Source: JAICLK01 sp963810525 (lineage in GTDB: Bacteria > Patescibacteriota > Saccharimonadia > Saccharimonadales > UBA4665). From it: 64,000 nucleotides of DNA. Positions 33,074 to 41,732 of the stretch are shown here, one piece after another. The notes beneath the pieces are model-generated. The model searched no databases and was not told the DNA's origin. It saw only the letters and a program-made list of their open reading frames with translations. Every line of letters begins with the position of its first letter. Position 1 is the first letter of the stretch. The stretch covers positions 496,001 through 560,000 of the forward strand of contig CAWENB010000003.1 in NCBI GenBank assembly GCA_963810525.1, read 5' to 3'. A program made the position numbers and the translations under genes.

Positions 33074-35263
33074 ATGGCTAAGAAGAAAAAACAAACACGA
33101 AAGAAGAAAGTTATCGAAGAGGAAATTGAGCGTCCAGTCTTTTGGCCGATGGCTGGGGGAGTGCTGCTTATTGTGCTGGCGCTGTTGGTTTTGCTCGGCG
33201 GATTTGGTACGGGCGGTCCGTTGCCATTAGCTTTGTTCCACGCGGGTTATTGGCTGCTCGGAGTGGCGGCGTATCTGCTACCGGTAGCATTAGTTTTTTG
33301 GGGTGCGACGACGTTTACCGATGAACATCATCGCATCTCAAAAGGCAAGTGGATAAGTATGATAGCGGCGCTGGCTTTCGGCTCAGCATTGTTGTTTACC
33401 GCATTTGCTAATCAGCAGCCGGACGGATCGTCAAGCGGCGGGCACGGCGGCACGGTCGGGCAACTGCTGGGAAACGCTTTGCTGAGCGCGCTTGATAAAA
33501 TTCCGGCCTCCGTCACGTTTTTATTGCTGTTGATGCTGGCAACGTTTTTTGCCTTCGGCATTTCGCCGAAAGTGCTGCTTCATCTGGGCGGTGTTTTCCG
33601 TTCAGGCAGGCAAGATGACAGTGATCTCGCCGACTTGCAGGCTCGCGCCGAATCGAACGGCTTCAAGTTGAACGAAGGTGTGCCGGTCGAACATCATGGG
33701 AGCAAAGACACGCCGCGGCTCGGCTCGTTCAGGAATTCGGCCGAGAAACTCACGCCAAACGAAAACCATCAGGCGCTCACCACGGCGAGCGATCCTGATT
33801 GGAAACTCCCGAGCGTTGATTTGTTGGACCGAAAGCAAGACAAAGCCGACGCCGGCGACGTGAGCGGCAACGCACGAATTATCCACGACACCTTTGAGAA
33901 CTTCAATATCGAGGTAGAGATGGAAGGTGCGAACGTCGGCCCGCGCGTCACGCAGTATACGCTGAAACCGCCGACCGGCGTGAAGCTCCAGAAGATTACC
34001 GCGCTCGAAAATAACCTGGCGCTCGACTTGGCTGCTCACTCCATTCGCATGGAAGCACCAATTCCGGGCAAGCGCGCGGTTGGCATTGAAGTGCCGAACG
34101 TGAAGCCGGCGGTGGTGCGTCTGAGTTCGATACTGCTTTCCGACGATTGGGGAAAGCTAAGCAGCCCGCTCGGGTTCGCGATCGGTAAAGACATCGCCGG
34201 CAAGCCGATAGTCAGCGATCTCGCTGCCATGCCGCACTTGCTGGTTGCCGGTCAGACCGGTTCCGGTAAGTCAGTGATGATTAACGATATCCTGACGAGC
34301 TTGCTGTACCGCAATTCGCCGTCCGATCTAAAGCTTATACTTGTCGACCCGAAGCAGGTCGAGCTGACGCCGTACAATGATCTGCCGCACTTGCTCACAC
34401 CGGTCATTAACGAGCCGGAGAAGTGTATCAGCGCGCTGAAGTGGGCGGTGGCCGAAATGGAACGGCGGTTGCGCACGATGGCTGAGGTCGGTAAGCGCAA
34501 TATCGGAGAATATAACAATCTTAAAAAAGAGCAGGGCATGCCCTATATCGTGATCGTGATCGATGAGTTAGCTGATCTGATGATGATGGCGGCGCGCGAT
34601 GTTGAAGCGCTGATTGTGCGTCTGGCGCAAAAGGCGCGGGCGGCCGGCATCCATCTGGTGCTTGCTACGCAGCGTCCGAGCGTGGACGTTATCACCGGCT
34701 TGATCAAGGCCAACGTGCCGGCGCGGATTGCGTTCACGACGGCCAGCCATGTTGATTCGCGCACTATCATCGATCAGATCGGCGCCGAAAAACTACTCGG
34801 CCGCGGTGACATGCTGTACCTGACTGCCGACATGCCGAAGCCGAAGCGCGTGCAGGGTGCGCTAATAGAAGAGCCGGAGATTGCTAAAGTTAATGACTTT
34901 ATCCGCACCCAGCGACCGCCGCAGTATGACGACGAAGTCGTCAGTCAGCCGGTACAGCTGAACGGCAAAGGTGGTGTTGTGGCTGATTACGGTGGTGGCA
35001 ATGAAGCCGACGATGACATGTGGCGGGACGCGATTCGCGTCGTAATCGAAGGACGCAAGGCAAGTACAAGCTTGCTGCAACGGCGCTTACGTATCGGCTA
35101 CGGCCGTGCCGCGCGGTTGATTGAGACCATGGAAGAGCAGGGTATAGTCGGCCCGGCCGACGGCGCCCGTCCACGCGAAGTGCTGGTAAGCTCACTTGAC
35201 GAGGTGTTTGGCGGCGCCGATGCCGGCGGCGTGCAACAAGAAGAGCAACCGCTCATTCAGTAG
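33074..35263 (+). CDS. ftsK: DNA translocase FtsK/SpoIIIE
   Basis: 729 residues; pumps chromosome DNA through the closing septum. A lysine-rich start (MAKKKKQTRKKK) is followed by four membrane helices up to about residue 170, a linker and the RecA-like motor: Walker A LLVAGQTGSGKSVMINDILT, Walker B YIVIVIDELADLMMMA, and LATQRPSVDVITGLIKANVP. A C-terminal gamma winged-helix domain (DAIRVVIEGRKASTSLLQRR, IGYGRAARLIETME) reads KOPS-type signals. It is shorter than E. coli FtsK, typical for small genomes. TATAAT (33060-33065) ends 8 nt before ATG. Confidence 0.96.
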   Translation: MAKKKKQTRKKKVIEEEIERPVFWPMAGGVLLIVLALLVLLGGFGTGGPLPLALFHAGYWLLGVAAYLLPVALVFWGATTFTDEHHRISKGKWISMIAALAFGSALLFTAFANQQPDGSSSGGHGGTVGQLLGNALLSALDKIPASVTFLLLLMLATFFAFGISPKVLLHLGGVFRSGRQDDSDLADLQARAESNGFKLNEGVPVEHHGSKDTPRLGSFRNSAEKLTPNENHQALTTASDPDWKLPSVDLLDRKQDKADAGDVSGNARIIHDTFENFNIEVEMEGANVGPRVTQYTLKPPTGVKLQKITALENNLALDLAAHSIRMEAPIPGKRAVGIEVPNVKPAVVRLSSILLSDDWGKLSSPLGFAIGKDIAGKPIVSDLAAMPHLLVAGQTGSGKSVMINDILTSLLYRNSPSDLKLILVDPKQVELTPYNDLPHLLTPVINEPEKCISALKWAVAEMERRLRTMAEVGKRNIGEYNNLKKEQGMPYIVIVIDELADLMMMAARDVEALIVRLAQKARAAGIHLVLATQRPSVDVITGLIKANVPARIAFTTASHVDSRTIIDQIGAEKLLGRGDMLYLTADMPKPKRVQGALIEEPEIAKVNDFIRTQRPPQYDDEVVSQPVQLNGKGGVVADYGGGNEADDDMWRDAIRVVIEGRKASTSLLQRRLRIGYGRAARLIETMEEQGIVGPADGARPREVLVSSLDEVFGGADAGGVQQEEQPLIQ

Positions 35264-35607
35264 CGCAATGCGAATACGGCGCATTTATACCTCGAGTACA
35301 AGTATGCGAGACGGCGTCTTTTATAAGTCGCTACAGAAGATTTGTATTGTCTTGAGCGACAAACTATTTGAAGGAAAGGTACTGCTTGGGAGCGTACCTT
35401 TGCATAGTTTCAACCGCCGAGCTGTTGTACCTGGAAGCCGACTTCAGTCGGGGTCTGGACATACGGGGTATTCGCAAAGGCGCATGCACCCAAGTAGACA
35501 TAGCCAGGCTGATGTGAGAAACAGGAGTATCGCTCTGTTACGCTGGGCTACGCAAGCAGGCGGTCAATTTCGGATAGGCGCCTGCAACCATGCCAAACAA
35601 TTCTATT
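35264..35607. other. 344-nt convergent gap with hairpins, possibly a structured RNA
   Basis: No supported gene lies between the ends of ftsK and ahcY. The plus strand happens to be open for about 121 codons from ATG 35269, but the composition (Arg/Ser-rich) does not look protein-like. It holds a perfect 8-bp stem AAAGGTAC (35375-35382)/GTACCTTT (35394-35401) and CCGAC/GTCGG around 35438-35451. I do not recognise a known RNA (not RNase P, tmRNA or SRP by eye). Confidence 0.35.
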
Positions 35608-36897
35608 TTAGTAACGGTAATGCTCAGGCTTAAACGGCCCGGATACTTGCAGGCCGAGGTAATCTGCCTGGGTTTTGGTCAGTTTGGTTAGTTTACCTCC
35701 GATTGCATCAACGTGCAGGCGAGCGACTTTCTCGTCGAGTTCTTTGGGCAAAAAGTGTACGCCGACCGGGTAGCTCTTTGTCCAAAGTTCGATTTGCGCG
35801 AGCACCTGATTGGAGAATGAATTGCTCATGACGAATGACGGGTGGCCGGTCGCGCAACCGAGGTTTACGAGACGACCCTCGGCAAGCAAGATGATGCGGT
35901 GGCCGTCAGGGAAGGTGTAGAGGTCGACTTGCGGCTTTACTTCTTCCTTTTTGATACCTTTGAAATTATTGAGCGCTTCAACTTGGATCTCGATATCGAA
36001 GTGGCCGATATTGCAAACGATAGCGGTATCTTTCATGCGCTCCATATGATCGATGGTGATAATGTCGCGACAACCGGTGGTGGTCACGAAAATATCTCCC
36101 TCGTGAACAGCTTCTTCCATTGTAACGACTTCGTAGCCTTCCATCATGGCCTGTAGTGCGCAGATGGGGTCGATTTCAGTCACTAGCACGCGGCAGCCGT
36201 AGCTGTCGAGCGACTGCGCACAGCCTTTACCGACATCACCGTAACCGGCCACGACCGCGATCTTACCGGCCAGCATGACATCGGTGGCACGTTTGATGCC
36301 ATCGACGAGCGATTCGCGGCAACCGTATTTATTGTCAAACTTGCTCTTTGTCACCGAGTCGTTCACGTTGATAGCCGGGAGTTTGAGCTTGCCTACTTCG
36401 AGCATCTGGTATAGGTGATGTACGCCGGTCGTGGTTTCTTCGCTGACACCTTTGATTTCACCGAGCATTTCGGGGTGTTTATCGTGTACCCAGGCGGTTA
36501 GGTCACCGCCATCGTCGAGCAACATGTTCGGGCCCTTGCCGCCGGCGAACTTGAGCGTTTGCTCGATACAGTCCCAGTATTCAGCTTCGGTTTCACCCTT
36601 CCAGGCAAACACCGGGATGCCGGCTTTGGCGATTGCGGCAGCGGCTTGGTCTTGCGTACTGAAGATGTTGCACGACGCCCAGCGCACTTCCGCGCCAAGT
36701 TCGATGAGTGTCTCGATAAGTACGGCCGTCTGTATGGTCATGTGGAGTGATCCGGCGATGCGTGCGTTTTTGAGCGGCTGCTTGGTTTTGTACTCAGCGC
36801 GTAAGGCCATCAGGCCGGGCATTTCCTTTTCGGCCAAGCGGATTTCTGTGCGACCCCAATCGGCCAGCGTAACGTCTTTAACTTTATAATCGGGCAT
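35608..36897 (-). CDS. ahcY: Adenosylhomocysteinase
   Basis: 429 residues; hydrolyses S-adenosylhomocysteine to homocysteine and adenosine with bound NAD. Visible are the N-terminal substrate domain (ARIAGSLHMTIQTAVLIETL, WASCNIFSTQDQAAAAI), the NAD Rossmann motif VVAGYGDVGKGCAQSL, and the C-terminal signature ending PFKPEHYRY. AAGGA precedes ATG by about 8 nt, and the gene follows a sugar-kinase gene 3 nt upstream, so the two are cotranscribed. It prevents product inhibition of the methyltransferases (such as tlyA). Confidence 0.97.
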   Translation of the reverse strand: MPDYKVKDVTLADWGRTEIRLAEKEMPGLMALRAEYKTKQPLKNARIAGSLHMTIQTAVLIETLIELGAEVRWASCNIFSTQDQAAAAIAKAGIPVFAWKGETEAEYWDCIEQTLKFAGGKGPNMLLDDGGDLTAWVHDKHPEMLGEIKGVSEETTTGVHHLYQMLEVGKLKLPAINVNDSVTKSKFDNKYGCRESLVDGIKRATDVMLAGKIAVVAGYGDVGKGCAQSLDSYGCRVLVTEIDPICALQAMMEGYEVVTMEEAVHEGDIFVTTTGCRDIITIDHMERMKDTAIVCNIGHFDIEIQVEALNNFKGIKKEEVKPQVDLYTFPDGHRIILLAEGRLVNLGCATGHPSFVMSNSFSNQVLAQIELWTKSYPVGVHFLPKELDEKVARLHVDAIGGKLTKLTKTQADYLGLQVSGPFKPEHYRY

Positions 36898-36900
36898 TGA

Positions 36901-37869
36901 TTAATCCTTTCTTAATTCGCCGGGAAGCGGTTCTTTAAAATTCACGATATAGCGGCTCGTAATTTCATCAGTGGTGAAGTGGTGCGCCTGGGTGCCGATT
37001 TCTTCGATGGCAAATGTGCCGCATACGGCGCCGAGCTGCGCACAGGCTTTGAGCGGCCAATTGCAGGCCAAGCCGTACAGAAATCCGGAACGGAATGCGT
37101 CGCCGGCACCGGTCGGGTCGGCTACTCGTTTCGGCTTAGCGATGCCGACACGGATTGGCTCCGGTACGCGCGTTCCTTCAATTACGGATCCGTTTTTACC
37201 CAAAGTCGTTACCAGAATCGGCACGCGCGCTTTGATTGCGTCAGTTGTCATGCCCGTCTTCTTGGTCAGTGCGTGAAGCTCATAGTCGTTCAAAATCAGA
37301 ACCTCGGCGGCCGCAATGCCTTCATGCATTTCATTTGCGGGTAAATTGCTGACCTGCTGGCCGATGTCGTAACACAAACGCAAGTTCCATTTTTTGCACT
37401 CGGCAACCTGGCGGTGCATGGCCTTGGGATCATGCGGCGACACCACGACGATCGGATTTTGATCTTTCCAGGGCGCGAAGCTCAAGGTGTCGCTATCGGA
37501 CATGGCACCCGGATAAAAACCGCCGACCTGGTTCTGTTCGCTGTCGGTGATGACCGTGAACGAAGCCGTCGGCAGATTGCTTTCGAAAACGTGTGTGATG
37601 TTCACTCCCTGTCGGGCGAGCTCTTCCATATACAGCAATCCGTCTTTGCCGACCGCGCCAAGCAGTATCGGCTCGTACCCGAGCAGGGCAAGCGAGTAGG
37701 CGATGTTCGCGCCGACGCCGCCGCGGGCGTCGACGAGTTGATCGATAAGTATCGAGACCGAAAGCGAATCAAGCTTCTCGGGCCGGATGCGGTCTTGGTA
37801 TTTGCCCGAAAAGCTCATTATCCGGTCGATAGCGATCGAGCCGGAGACAACAATTGGAGTCTCTGTCAC
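36901..37869 (-). CDS. PfkB-family carbohydrate kinase, probably adenosine kinase
   Basis: 322 residues of the ribokinase fold: VSGSIAIDRIMSF, the sugar-binding ARGGVGANIAYSLALLG, and the catalytic signature DPTGAGDAFRSGFLYGL. Its place directly ahead of ahcY suggests it phosphorylates the adenosine that AhcY releases; other PfkB substrates remain possible. The start is GTG 37869, with TACCAT (complement of 37876-37881) 6 nt upstream, so the message is predicted leaderless. Confidence 0.88.
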   Translation of the reverse strand: MTETPIVVSGSIAIDRIMSFSGKYQDRIRPEKLDSLSVSILIDQLVDARGGVGANIAYSLALLGYEPILLGAVGKDGLLYMEELARQGVNITHVFESNLPTASFTVITDSEQNQVGGFYPGAMSDSDTLSFAPWKDQNPIVVVSPHDPKAMHRQVAECKKWNLRLCYDIGQQVSNLPANEMHEGIAAAEVLILNDYELHALTKKTGMTTDAIKARVPILVTTLGKNGSVIEGTRVPEPIRVGIAKPKRVADPTGAGDAFRSGFLYGLACNWPLKACAQLGAVCGTFAIEEIGTQAHHFTTDEITSRYIVNFKEPLPGELRKD

Positions 37870-37906
37870 CCGACTATGGTATCAGCCACGGCGTATCAAG
37901 CACAAC

Positions 37907-37935
37907 TTGCAGGCAACTGGTAAACGTAGTATAAT
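37907..37935 (+). promoter_or_regulatory. rpsF operon promoter
   Basis: TTGCAG (37907-37912), a 17-nt spacer and TATAAT (37930-37935). The leader to rpsF is about 65 nt and GC-rich, with GGCGGCCGGGCCG near 37975. It could hold an S6:S18 autoregulatory site, but no convincing structure was drawn. Confidence 0.65.
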
Positions 37936-38008
37936 TTACGCTGTTATTAACTCATTCAGCTCGGCGCAACTTAGGCGGCCGGGCCGAAGTCCAAAGGAAG
38001 GAGTATTG

Positions 38009-38398
38009 ATGAATCAATACGAAATTGCCGTATTGTATGACCCGGATCTGGAAATCGATCTGGAAAAGGCGACTGCCCGGGTGGAGAAGATTTTCACCGA
38101 TAACGGCGGCGCCATCAAAAACACCGACAACTGGGGTAAGCGTAAGCTGGCATACCCCATCAAAAAGAGCGAACACGCCGTCTACGTGTTTTATACCGTA
38201 GAGCTTCCGCCGGAAGCAGTGCGCAAAATTGAGAGCACGCTCAACATTACCGACGAGGTAGTCCGCTTCCTTATTACGCGGCCGGATCTCAAGAAGATCG
38301 CAAAGGCTGAAGCGCTGCGTGCCGAAAAAGCCAGGCGCGCCGCCGATCGTGGCAAGCACGAGGGTGAAGCGGGAAGCGACGAGCAGGAAGAAGCATAG
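38009..38398 (+). CDS. rpsF: 30S ribosomal protein S6
   Basis: 129 residues: MNQYEIAVLYDPDLEIDLEK, NWGKRKLAYPIKKSEHAVYV, and EVVRFLITRPD, with a charged C-terminal extension of about 30 residues. ATG 38009 follows AAGGAAGGAG at good distance, so the longer upstream open frame is not used. Forms the usual rpsF-ssb-rpsR order; S6 binds S18 in the ribosome platform. Confidence 0.96.
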   Translation: MNQYEIAVLYDPDLEIDLEKATARVEKIFTDNGGAIKNTDNWGKRKLAYPIKKSEHAVYVFYTVELPPEAVRKIESTLNITDEVVRFLITRPDLKKIAKAEALRAEKARRAADRGKHEGEAGSDEQEEA

Positions 38399-38485
38399 TA
38401 GAATAAAAGTAGCTAGGAGCCAGTAGCTCGGAAATATCATCGCCGTTTCTAGCCAGCTACCAACTACTAAATCTGGAGGAGAACT

Positions 38486-38977
38486 ATGGCAAAGGGGTTT
38501 AACAAAGTAATTTTAATGGGTAATCTGACGCGAGACCCAGAGGTGCGCACGACGCCGAGCGGGCAGAGTGTTACGAATTTTTCGCTGGCAGTCAACCGCA
38601 CTTGGCGCAGCGCTGACGGTACCAATCAGGAGAGCGTTAGCTACATCGACTGCGTGGCCTGGGGCAAGACCGGTGAAATCATTGCGCAGTACATGCAGCG
38701 CGGCCGGGCACTGCTGGTAAGCGGTCGGATCGATCAGCGCAGTTGGGAACAGGACGGGCAGAAGCGCAGCAAGGTCGAGGTCATTGTCGAAGACTTTAAT
38801 TTTGTCGGCGGCGGTGCCGGCGGCGACAATGGTGGCGGCGCGAGTGTCGGCGCTTCTCAGGCTTCATCGGCTTCAGGCTCAAGCGGTTCGGCTAAGTCCG
38901 GCAGCAAGAAGCAGGACGATGTAGTGATTGAGGATATCGGCGACGAACCGATTAATCTTGACGATATCCCATTTTAG
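38486..38977 (+). CDS. ssb: Single-stranded DNA-binding protein
   Basis: 163 residues. OB fold from FNKVILMGNLTRDPEVRTTP through SYIDCVAWGKTGEIIAQYMQ and GRALLVSGRIDQRSWEQDG, then a Gly/Ser/Ala-rich linker and the acidic tip NLDDIPF that docks partner proteins. GGAGGAG sits 5-6 nt before ATG. The 87-nt gap from rpsF has inverted GTAGCT repeats. Confidence 0.97.
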   Translation: MAKGFNKVILMGNLTRDPEVRTTPSGQSVTNFSLAVNRTWRSADGTNQESVSYIDCVAWGKTGEIIAQYMQRGRALLVSGRIDQRSWEQDGQKRSKVEVIVEDFNFVGGGAGGDNGGGASVGASQASSASGSSGSAKSGSKKQDDVVIEDIGDEPINLDDIPF

Positions 38978-39050
38978 GGCGGCTTGTTCCTGGCGCGCAC
39001 TGCGGCGTCAGCAATTCCAGCCCGCAAAATAATATTAAGGAGAAAATGTC

Positions 39051-39254
39051 ATGGCAAAGATTTTTAAGCACAGGACTGACGTAGCTTATTTCGACTACAA
39101 GGATTTTAAGACGTTGCAGAGCTATGTGAACCATTTCGGACAAATCGAGACCCGCAAGAAAACCGGACTGACCGAATCGCAGCAGCGCCAGTTGGCTAAA
39201 GCCATCAAGCGTGCACGGCACATTGCGCTGTTGCCGTTTGTGGCCAACAACTAG
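39051..39254 (+). CDS. rpsR: 30S ribosomal protein S18
   Basis: 67 residues, starting MAKIFKHRTDVAYFDYKDFK and ending KRARHIALLPFV, the standard S18 core (YFDYKD, LTxxQQRQLAKAIKRAR). No N-terminal zinc-type cysteines. AAGGAG before ATG. It is followed within 15 nt by the 39268 gene. Confidence 0.96.
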   Translation: MAKIFKHRTDVAYFDYKDFKTLQSYVNHFGQIETRKKTGLTESQQRQLAKAIKRARHIALLPFVANN

Positions 39255-39267
39255 AAAGTGGCAAAGG

Positions 39268-39600
39268 GTGGCGGGAAAATCTCCATCACAGCAGGCCAGG
39301 GAGCTGGAGAATCAGCTTGGCGGCATATTGTCGTCGATTGATGTAGACATATTGCCGGCTGCAGAGCGTCAGGCTGTGACACAAATCAAGAGGCAGGCGA
39401 TCGATGCCCGGCTCGAAGTGCGTGATTACGAGTATGCCGAAACACGAGCGGAGCAACAGAAAAGCGCCTTATCGGCAAATAAATATCTTCAAAAGCTGCA
39501 GACTAACATGCTGAAGGCCAGTGAGTCAAACTTGTTCAGCGCCGCTGACGTAGCTCTGCTGTCGGCGCAAATTGAGCAGATAATTTCGGAATTGCAATAA
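39268..39600 (+). CDS. Hypothetical coiled-coil protein
   Basis: 110 residues from GTG 39268, almost entirely helical with heptad-like spacing (QQARELENQLGGILSSID, ALSANKYLQKLQTNMLKA, LLSAQIEQIISELQ). Earlier in-frame ATGs lie inside rpsR, so GTG is preferred. Located between rpsR and efp, with AAGGAGG of efp overlapping its stop; probably part of the same transcript. No family recognised. Confidence 0.6.
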   Translation: MAGKSPSQQARELENQLGGILSSIDVDILPAAERQAVTQIKRQAIDARLEVRDYEYAETRAEQQKSALSANKYLQKLQTNMLKASESNLFSAADVALLSAQIEQIISELQ

Positions 39601-39609
39601 GGAGGAGGC

Positions 39610-40170
39610 ATGGCGTTAAGTATTACTGACTTAAAGAAAGGTACGCTGTTCCAGTGGGAAGGTGAGCCTTTCCGGGTGGTGGAATATTCACAAAAGGTGA
39701 TGGGCCGCGGCGGTTCAATCGTGAACGTGCGGATCAAGAGTCTGATCGACGGCAAGGTGCTTGAGAAAACATTCAAAGGCAATGAGCAGCTCGATAGTGC
39801 TGACGTCACCAACCAAAGCGTCCAGTACCTATACAATGACGGCTCAAAGTACTACTTCATGAACGAGGAGTCGTTCGAGCAGTTTGAAGTATCGAACGAT
39901 TTGATCGGCGACGGAGCTGGTTACCTCAAAGAGGGCGACAAAGTAACGCTGCAGTTTTTTGACGGCCGGCCGATTAACGTTGACCTGCCGAAAAATGTGC
40001 CGCTTAAAGTCGTTTACACCGAAGAAGTGGTGAAAGGTGACACGGCTAATGCGGTTCAGAAAAACGCCGAACTGGAAACCGGTATAACCATCAGGGTGCC
40101 CGCTTTTATCAAGCAGGGCGATGTCGTATCGGTCGACACTGCCACCGGCGCTTACCGTTCTCGCGTCTAA
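39610..40170 (+). CDS. efp: Elongation factor P
   Basis: 186 residues in three beta-barrel domains (MALSITDLKKGTLFQWEGEP; VQYLYNDGSKYYFMNEESFE; ETGITIRVPAFIKQGDVVSV). It rescues ribosomes stalled at polyproline. The loop tip that carries a modified Lys34 (PGKG) or Arg32 (PGRG) in studied bacteria reads VMGRGGS here, so Arg would occupy the tip and the Pro is missing. No modification enzyme is present in this window. The 17-proline run of the 19823 protein is an obvious client. Confidence 0.95.
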   Translation: MALSITDLKKGTLFQWEGEPFRVVEYSQKVMGRGGSIVNVRIKSLIDGKVLEKTFKGNEQLDSADVTNQSVQYLYNDGSKYYFMNEESFEQFEVSNDLIGDGAGYLKEGDKVTLQFFDGRPINVDLPKNVPLKVVYTEEVVKGDTANAVQKNAELETGITIRVPAFIKQGDVVSVDTATGAYRSRV

Positions 40171-40351
40171 GAGCTAATAAATTTCTATCCGGCGGAAGCG
40201 TATATTAAGCAGCTGCCATAATTTTTACGTCTGCATTCCGGCTTTTTAGCCGCAGGCTTCGGCAAAAATCGAAAAGCGATTGCAGCGTGGCAGGCCATGA
40301 AATTTTAACCGCCAGATAAACGATTACTAGTTCAAAGAGTATAATAGTGTT

Positions 40352-40462
40352 ATGAGTAAGAGTAGCGAATCAAGACCGGCAACGACGAGTGAGGTACTTT
40401 GGAACATCGGCTTGCTGTTCGCGCTCGGAGCGCTCGCCGTGTTCGCGGCGGAGCACCACTAA
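40352..40462 (+). CDS. 36-residue membrane peptide
   Basis: MSKSSESRPATTSEVLWNIG..., ending in one hydrophobic helix (LLFALGALAVFAA) and EHH. TATAAT (40340-40345) ends 6 nt before the ATG, and the stop overlaps AAGGAAGG, the ribosome-binding site of the next gene, so it heads a small operon. The leaderless-type promoter geometry and the clear helix support a real gene; function unknown. Confidence 0.6.
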   Translation: MSKSSESRPATTSEVLWNIGLLFALGALAVFAAEHH

Positions 40463-40475
40463 GGAAGGCTTATGT

Positions 40476-40949
40476 ATGCGGCCGGGCGATCGACTCGTGT
40501 GTGCATCAGTTGATCGTCTCGTGGCGGGCGCTACTTTTAAAGATTGGCCGCTGCATGTGACGATAGTGCCGTGGTTTCGGCTGGATGTTGACTCGAAACA
40601 AATCACTAAAGATCTCGCGGATGCATTGGTGGGATTTTTACCGTTTGACGCGCACATAGGTGACGAGAACGTCCGCTTCGGCCATCAGAAGGGCAAGCTG
40701 GCAGCGATCGTGCAAACACCGACACCGTTTACTGAGGTAGAATGCCGGGTTCGAGACTTTTTGCACGCCCAACGAGCCTGGCTGGTTGATGAAACCACGA
40801 AACGGCCGCGCACGTTTCGGCCGCACATCACCAAGCAGCCAAGCGGCGGTCTGCGGAACGGCGACATGTTCCGCTGCGATCGGGTTTACCTGATTGAACA
40901 AAAAGGTGGCCATAAGGAAATCACTGGCGAAGTGAGATTGGGCGTATGA
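40476..40949 (+). CDS. 2H phosphoesterase / 2'-5' RNA ligase-like protein
   Basis: 157 residues with the two HxT motifs of the 2H superfamily: PLHVTIVPW near residue 25 and RPHITKQPSGG near residue 112. Family members act on 2'-5' or cyclic phosphodiesters of RNA or nucleotides; the substrate here is unknown. ATG 40476 follows AAGGAAGG (40462-40469). It ends in an ATGA overlap with tlyA. Confidence 0.82.
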   Translation: MRPGDRLVCASVDRLVAGATFKDWPLHVTIVPWFRLDVDSKQITKDLADALVGFLPFDAHIGDENVRFGHQKGKLAAIVQTPTPFTEVECRVRDFLHAQRAWLVDETTKRPRTFRPHITKQPSGGLRNGDMFRCDRVYLIEQKGGHKEITGEVRLGV

Positions 40950-41668
40950 GCAAGCAGCGGCTTGATTTGGCGTTGGTGGCACGCGAAATCGTGGCAACAC
41001 GCAGCCAAGCGGAAAGCTACATCAAACTCGGCGAGGTTCGCGTCGACGGTGAAGTGATTACAAAACCCGGGCAATTCGTTGATGAGCACGCGGAAGTTGT
41101 GCTTACCGCAGCCGATCAGTACGTGTCGCGGGCAGCTTTGAAACTGGCATCAGTTGCCGATGCGCTGAATCTTGATTTCAACGGAAAAGTTGTGCTCGAT
41201 GTCGGTAGTTCGACCGGAGGATTTACTGACTATGCGCTGCGGCACGGTGCCTGCAAAGTAACTGGCGTGGAAGTCGGGACCAACCAGCTGCATCCAAGCT
41301 TACGCGGTGATCCACGCATTGAACTACACGAGCAAACCGACATCCGGGACGTCACGGAACTTTCTGAAAAGCCAGATATCGTGGTTATTGACGTCTCGTT
41401 CATTTCGCTTCGGGATATCCTTCCGCATGTCATTTTCCTGTGCGTTTCCAACACTGACATCGTAGCGATGGTCAAACCGCAATTCGAAGCGGACATCTCA
41501 AGTATCAAGCATAAAGGTGTGATTAAAAATGACCGGATGCGCCGTGAAATACTCAAATCCTTTGAGGAATGGGTGACGGGCTACTGCGTCATCATCGACA
41601 AGGCCGATTCGCAGATAGCGGGCGCAAAAGGCAATAAGGAGCGATTCTACAGGCTTCGGCGGCTGTAG
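40946..41668 (+). CDS. tlyA: TlyA-family rRNA 2'-O-methyltransferase
   Basis: 240 residues. An N-terminal S4 RNA-binding domain (RLDLALVAREIVATRSQAES, GEVRVDGEVITKPG) is fused to an FtsJ-type methyltransferase (SAM site VVLDVGSSTGGFTDYALRHG, DIVVIDVSFISLRDILP, IVAMVKPQFEA). TlyA methylates riboses in 16S and 23S rRNA, which sensitises some bacteria to capreomycin. Translationally coupled to the 2H gene by ATGA. Confidence 0.94.
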   Translation: MSKQRLDLALVAREIVATRSQAESYIKLGEVRVDGEVITKPGQFVDEHAEVVLTAADQYVSRAALKLASVADALNLDFNGKVVLDVGSSTGGFTDYALRHGACKVTGVEVGTNQLHPSLRGDPRIELHEQTDIRDVTELSEKPDIVVIDVSFISLRDILPHVIFLCVSNTDIVAMVKPQFEADISSIKHKGVIKNDRMRREILKSFEEWVTGYCVIIDKADSQIAGAKGNKERFYRLRRL

Positions 41669-41732
41669 CGGCCTCACGCAGAAGCCAAGTATGTCGCGTG
41701 CGGACATCACATTTCTGTTACACTAAAAGCAT

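Noticed and set aside
35269..35633. Plus-strand open frame of about 121 codons between ftsK and ahcY
   Set aside because: Runs into the ahcY coding region on the other strand, Arg/Ser-rich, no ribosome-binding site or homologue recognised; kept only as a structured-gap note.
37943..38008. S6:S18 autoregulatory RNA leader before rpsF
   Set aside because: GC-rich and CCG-containing, but no clear conserved stem could be drawn; mentioned only with the promoter.
40735..40760. GGTTCGA reminiscent of a tRNA T-loop
   Set aside because: Lies inside the 2H phosphoesterase coding sequence; no cloverleaf around it.
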